Positions 33,718 through 36,522 of a DNA stretch of 36,522 nucleotides are shown here, in pieces. Every line of letters begins with the position of its first letter. Positions within the stretch are counted from its first letter, which is position 1. This DNA is from Emcibacteraceae bacterium (GTDB taxonomy: Bacteria > Pseudomonadota > Alphaproteobacteria > Sphingomonadales > Emcibacteraceae): positions 1 to 36,522 of the forward strand of contig JAJFIR010000037.1 of assembly GCA_021774795.1 (NCBI GenBank), given 5' to 3'. Under the pieces are notes generated by a model. That model was not told the origin of the DNA. It worked only from the letters and a program-made list of their open reading frames with translations, and did not search any database. Position numbers and translations under genes: made by a program.

Positions 33718-34032
33718 GTGAGTTCCAAAGACGTTCAAATCAAAGAAATGCAAGATCAGTTAGAAATTTGTGAAGTTGCGATACAGGAATTAAAGAAAAG
33801 GGCAGAAAGATCGAATGCGGAAACCCAAGTGAAATACTACAAAAAAATTGAGGAACTGAGATTGCTTCAAAAGCATGCCAGACAAAAATTCGATGAACTG
33901 AGTAAAGCGGGCGAAGATTCCTGGGAGTTACTCAAGCAGGATGTTGGAAGTGCATATGAAAACGTTAAAAAAACATTAACTGAAACCCAAAAAGCCTTTC
34001 AAGAAGGTTTGGATGAAAGCAAGGAGAAATAA
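33718..34032 (+). CDS. Small coiled-coil protein B (sll1863-like stress family)
   Basis: The 104-residue cytoplasmic helical protein starts at GTG 33718 with GAAAGGTG upstream. It contains AERSNAETQVKYYKKIEELRLLQKHARQKFDELSKAGEDSWELLKQDVGSAYENVKKTL, closely matching protein C over the YYK-IE-LR-x-x-Q...GED-W-E-L part. No enzyme motifs are present, and most of the chain is predicted coiled coil. It is the first gene behind the sigma-54 promoter, and gene C follows after one base. The role is unknown; the partners may be proteins C and D or membranes. Confidence 0.85.
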   Translation: MSSKDVQIKEMQDQLEICEVAIQELKKRAERSNAETQVKYYKKIEELRLLQKHARQKFDELSKAGEDSWELLKQDVGSAYENVKKTLTETQKAFQEGLDESKEK

Positions 34033-34033
34033 A

Positions 34034-34321
34034 ATGGGAATGAAAGAATCTTATCAAGATAAATTGCAGGCAAAATTAGATGAATGGAGCGCGGAGATTG
34101 ACAAGTTGAAGGCAAAAGCTGACAAGGCTGAAGCTGATGTGCAACTTGAATATTATAAAGAGATAGAAGTGCTTCGATCTATGCAGCAAGACGCTCAACA
34201 AAAACTCCATTCACTTCGAGAGTCAGGAGAAGACGCGTGGGAAGATTTAAAGGCAGGGATAGACAGTGCCTGGGATTCCTTGGGGGGTGCATTGAAATCT
34301 GCGGCATCCAGATTTGAATGA
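34034..34321 (+). CDS. Small coiled-coil protein C (sll1863-like stress family)
   Basis: ATG 34034 has AAGGAG 7 bp upstream, at the end of gene B. The 95-residue product (SYQDKLQAKLDEWSAEIDKLKAKADKAEADVQLEYYKEIEVLRSMQQDAQQKLHSLRESGEDAWEDLKAG...ALKSAASRFE) is the most typical member of the family: a coiled coil with a terminal GEDAWEDLK and a Ser/Ala-rich amphipathic end. It is a paralogue of protein B, one base away. Similar proteins are found in cyanobacteria and many proteobacteria. Cytoplasmic by sequence; no function can be read. Confidence 0.87.
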   Translation: MGMKESYQDKLQAKLDEWSAEIDKLKAKADKAEADVQLEYYKEIEVLRSMQQDAQQKLHSLRESGEDAWEDLKAGIDSAWDSLGGALKSAASRFE

Positions 34322-34325
34322 GGAA

Positions 34326-34348
34326 AAGCCTCTGGCTTAGAACGTTCT
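34326..34348 (+). other. Two small hairpins between coiled-coil genes C and D
   Basis: AAGCC-TCT-GGCTT (34326-34338) and the 10-bp palindrome AGAACGTTCT (34339-34348) stand side by side, followed by TTTTG... only. They may attenuate or process the message so that C and D differ in level. Confidence 0.4.
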
Positions 34349-34378
34349 TTTGAATATAAAATTAGGAGATTTTTTAAA

Positions 34379-34846
34379 ATGAATTTTAATAAAACTTGTT
34401 TGTTGACATTCGCCATCGGAATGGTTGCCTTGTTATGCATTGCACCACTTTCTTTTGCTGGTATGTCAAAAGACACGACCTTTAAGGAAGTTAAACAAGA
34501 AACGCGAGATTTGGTAAAAGTCTTAAAAAATTACACCTCAGATCAACGTGATGATGCCATTGAGAAAACCAATGCAGCTTTGGATGACCTGGATGAACAT
34601 ATTGACGAGCTGGAAACCCGCATCGATAATAACTGGGATAGTATGAGGAAAGCCGCGCGCGATAAAGCTCGTGCCAACCTGAAAGCATTGCGCAAAATGA
34701 GGATTGCAGTGGCAGAATGGTATGGTAGCTTGAAAAACAGTTCTGCAGATGCTTGGGATCATATTATCGATGGAATTTCAGATTCCTTTACCGTATTTCA
34801 TGAAGCCTGGGAAAAAGCAGAAAATGAGTTTGAGTCAGATAAATAA
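34379..34846 (+). CDS. Exported coiled-coil protein D
   Basis: A Sec signal peptide (MNFNKTCLLTFAIGMVALLCIAPLSFAG) is followed by ~128 mostly helical, charged residues: EVKQETRDLVKVLKNYTSDQRDDAIEKTNAALDDLDEHIDELETRIDNNWDSM, then KARANLKALRKMRIAVAEWYGSLKNSSADAWDHIIDGISDSF. The DAWDHI segment aligns with the W-E-x-L motif of proteins A-C, so this looks like the periplasmic member of the same group. TTAGGAG lies about 11 bp before the ATG. It is the last gene of the B-C-D operon and is followed, 77 bp after its stop, by a very strong terminator. Confidence 0.83.
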   Translation: MNFNKTCLLTFAIGMVALLCIAPLSFAGMSKDTTFKEVKQETRDLVKVLKNYTSDQRDDAIEKTNAALDDLDEHIDELETRIDNNWDSMRKAARDKARANLKALRKMRIAVAEWYGSLKNSSADAWDHIIDGISDSFTVFHEAWEKAENEFESDK

Positions 34847-34922
34847 ATAGGAATTTAAAAGAATCTATTTATTGCTCTACCAATCTAATAAAGAAGTAAC
34901 TCTGTTAATTATATTTTTAGGA

Positions 34923-34955
34923 GAGCCTGTGTTCCTTACACAGGCTCTTTTTTTT
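34923..34955 (+). terminator. Intrinsic terminator after the coiled-coil operon
   Basis: GAGCCTGTGT (34923-34932) pairs perfectly with ACACAGGCTC (34938-34947) around a 5-base loop and runs into eight T residues. It ends only 24 bp before the porin start codon, so it may also act as an attenuator for the porin gene. Confidence 0.93.
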
Positions 34956-34976
34956 GGTCAAATCTTTTTGGTCAAA
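34951..34976. repeat. 12-bp direct repeat before the porin gene
   Basis: TTTTTGGTCAAA occurs twice (34951-34962 and 34965-34976), two bases apart, overlapping the terminator T-run and ending 3 bp before the porin ATG. The TTGGTCAAA half resembles the half-site TTGGTTGAA of the palindrome at 33521. Confidence 0.5.
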
Positions 34977-34979
34977 CCC

Positions 34980-36275
34980 ATGAAACTAGCTCGCATACTT
35001 TTCTTATTGCTGATTTCGTTTTTATACGGATTATTCCAGGCTACTACCCCCAACGCTCAAGAGCTGGAGCATGGCAAAGATAAAGTTATTCATCATTTCG
35101 AGTCGGACACTTTGACGGGTGATTGGAAGGGGTTGCGTTCCAAATTATATGAGAGGGGTGTCGATTTTGAAGTGGAATACTTTGGCGATCTATTTTCGCT
35201 GGTTTCTGGGGGACTAGATCAAGGAACGGATTTTACCGGACTATTGGAATTGGAATTGCACCTTGATGGTGGCCGACTTTTAGGCTGGCAGGGATCCAGG
35301 TTTTTTATTTTCGGAATTGGGAGTCACGGAAACGATTTTTTAGAAAATGTAGGGTCCGCTCATGATGTGAGTAGTATTGCAGCCCCCGATACCTTTAAAT
35401 TTCTTGAGCTCTGGTACGAGCAATCTTTTTTAGAAGATCAGGTGTCAGTTCTTTTTGGACTCTATGATTTGACGGGAGAATTCGATATTCGGCCCACCGC
35501 ACAACTGTTTGTCAATGGAGCATTCGGGACCGGTCAAGATTTATCTGAAACGGGAAAAAATGGACCTTCCACTTTTCCTGCTACTTCGTTAGCGGCACGT
35601 TTGAAAGTAAAGCCAACTCCATCCCTTTATTATATGGGAGCTATTCTCGATGGAGTACCGGGGGACCCGACCAACCCAACCAATGGAACTCAAATAGATT
35701 TAAATGGTGACGATGGTTTGCTGATAGCTCATGAAATCGGTTACGAGTCGGATTATGAAAAAATAGGATTAAATAAAGTGGGGATGGGGGCATGGATTTA
35801 TACAACGGATTTGGATGACCTTGTTAGGGTCGATGCCAACGGCAACCCCATTCAACAATCTGGAACCTATGGCATCTATGCTTTTGTAGATGGGGCAATT
35901 TTTTTGGAAGAGGGATCGATCTCTAGAGGGCTTTTTTCCTTTTTTCGAATTGGAATAGCAGAAGAGGATGTTAATAAAATCGATTTATATCTGGATGGTG
36001 GACTGGTTTACCAGGGGCTTTTCCCCAATCGACCCGAAGATAAAATGGGATTGGCTTTTTCGATGGACCATTTCAGTGAGAGTTTCAAACAAAAACAAGA
36101 ACAAAATCAAATATTGATTGAAGACACAGAAGTATTGCTGGAGCTAACCTACAGCTTTCGTGCCGGGTCCGGAATTTATCTGCAACCTGACTTTCAGTAT
36201 GTTTTCAATCCTGCCCAACTCAAGGGAGCGAGTAATGCCGCTTCGATAGGGTTTAGGTTTTCAATAAACCTTTAA
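34980..36275 (+). CDS. OprB-family carbohydrate-selective porin
   Basis: ATG 34980 begins a signal peptide (MKLARILFLLLISFLYGLFQATTPNA-QE); an in-frame TTG at 34872 would run across the terminator and is rejected. The mature 400-residue protein has the OprB pattern: LTGDWKGLRSKLYERGVDFEVEYFGDLFS, a long extracellular-loop region with LFGLYDLTGEFD and FVNGAFGTGQDLSE, then alternating strands, and the end NAASIGFRFSINL. It should form a 16-strand outer-membrane channel; sugar selectivity is family knowledge, not visible here. No promoter is obvious in the 24 bp after the terminator, so expression probably needs read-through or an unrecognised promoter upstream. Confidence 0.85.
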   Translation: MKLARILFLLLISFLYGLFQATTPNAQELEHGKDKVIHHFESDTLTGDWKGLRSKLYERGVDFEVEYFGDLFSLVSGGLDQGTDFTGLLELELHLDGGRLLGWQGSRFFIFGIGSHGNDFLENVGSAHDVSSIAAPDTFKFLELWYEQSFLEDQVSVLFGLYDLTGEFDIRPTAQLFVNGAFGTGQDLSETGKNGPSTFPATSLAARLKVKPTPSLYYMGAILDGVPGDPTNPTNGTQIDLNGDDGLLIAHEIGYESDYEKIGLNKVGMGAWIYTTDLDDLVRVDANGNPIQQSGTYGIYAFVDGAIFLEEGSISRGLFSFFRIGIAEEDVNKIDLYLDGGLVYQGLFPNRPEDKMGLAFSMDHFSESFKQKQEQNQILIEDTEVLLELTYSFRAGSGIYLQPDFQYVFNPAQLKGASNAASIGFRFSINL

Positions 36276-36496
36276 TCCTTCTATGCCCACCTGATATTTG
36301 TAATTCATTGCCTTTTATTTAAGTAGGGAAAAGTAGATGTGAATGTTTTTAAAATTTTGGGATATACTTTTCTTGAACATGATAATTTGTTGCAACACGG
36401 TTTCTCTTCACTATTTTCTTTAAATATCGCACATACTCAGAGCAACTAAAGGGACCTTCAATTTTTGGCACCCCATGAATCGTAAAGGAGATGTTT

Positions 36497-36522
36497 ATGT
36501 CGAACGATACTGGTTTGATTGC
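36497..36522 (+). CDS. Start of an unknown gene, cut by the window edge
   Basis: ATG 36497 is preceded by a perfect AAAGGAG at 36484-36490, and the frame reads MSNDTGLI to the edge. Another ATG (36491) directly follows the ribosome site and is too close to it. Too little is present to identify the product. Confidence 0.5.

Noticed and set aside
34331-34347. TGGCTTAGAACGTTC as a third sigma-54 promoter before coiled-coil gene D
   Set aside because: The -24 GG is present, but the bases 10 bp on are TC rather than the required GC.
34872-34979. N-terminal extension of the porin from TTG 34872
   Set aside because: It would read across the intrinsic terminator and precede a clear signal peptide that starts at ATG 34980.
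36463-36480. TTTTTGGCACCCC as a sigma-54 promoter near the right edge
   Set aside because: TTGGCAC is a good -24 element but GC is not found at the -12 position.
1-36522. CRISPR arrays, insertion sequences, rRNA, integrases, toxin-antitoxin pairs, prophage genes
   Set aside because: I looked for direct-repeat arrays, transposase motifs, terminal repeats and phage-type genes and saw none; the one tRNA has no adjacent integrase.

Overview
This 36.5 kb window is a bacterial chromosome segment, AT-rich and densely coded on both strands. The organism is Gram-negative: there are two outer-membrane barrels (one OprB-like), type IV pilin and type II secretion components, lipoproteins, and sigma-54 control. 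Monohaem cytochrome c and TPR-type proteins would fit a Nitrospinota or deltaproteobacteria-like lineage, but I see no marker that settles this and hold it with low confidence.

Layout. 1-3.2 kb: the end of a GspF/PilC inner-membrane protein, two tandem near-duplicate prepilins, a membrane protein built from an internal duplication, and a third prepilin with two promoters. 3.25-7.7 kb: a YfhO-family membrane protein overlapping a membrane-embedded spermidine-synthase-like protein; a strong intrinsic terminator lies inside the first codons of the YfhO gene. 7.8-13.8 kb: pentapeptide-repeat protein, Cache-HAMP-PAS-PP2C phosphatase, unusual monohaem cytochrome c, PilJ-HAMP sensor without an output domain, and an outer-membrane barrel. 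14-20.9 kb: tRNA-Leu(CAG) with its promoter, HupE/UreJ-like protein, a small lipoprotein, a TrmB-repeat fusion coupled to a voltage-gated-type potassium channel, a CPA1 antiporter and an SNF-family symporter. 20.9-28.2 kb: UvrC, a secreted protein of unknown function, DegT aminotransferase, TPR protein, an orphan ParB-like protein and a SUMF1-like lipoprotein whose start codon overlaps the divergent parB-like start codon. 28.3-30.7 kb: a compact arsenic operon arsR-arsI-arsC-acr3 with a 9-bp inverted-repeat operator covering the -10 box and the start codon.

30.7-36.5 kb is the most interesting part. A sigma-54 activator whose receiver domain has lost its phosphoacceptor Asp (Asn59) is flanked on both sides by small coiled-coil proteins sharing a late Trp-Glu/Asp-x-x motif. 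Each flanking operon has a clear -24/-12 promoter (shared core TTTGGCAT-N6-TGC), and about 100-130 bp upstream of each lies a TTGGT-N8-ACCA dyad, one of them the core of a 26-bp perfect palindrome. I read this as a self-contained sigma-54 regulon: one activator, its enhancer sites, four coiled-coil proteins (one of them exported) and a DUF1328 small membrane protein. An OprB-like porin follows after a strong terminator. The biological role of this module is unknown; an envelope or stress function is inference only.
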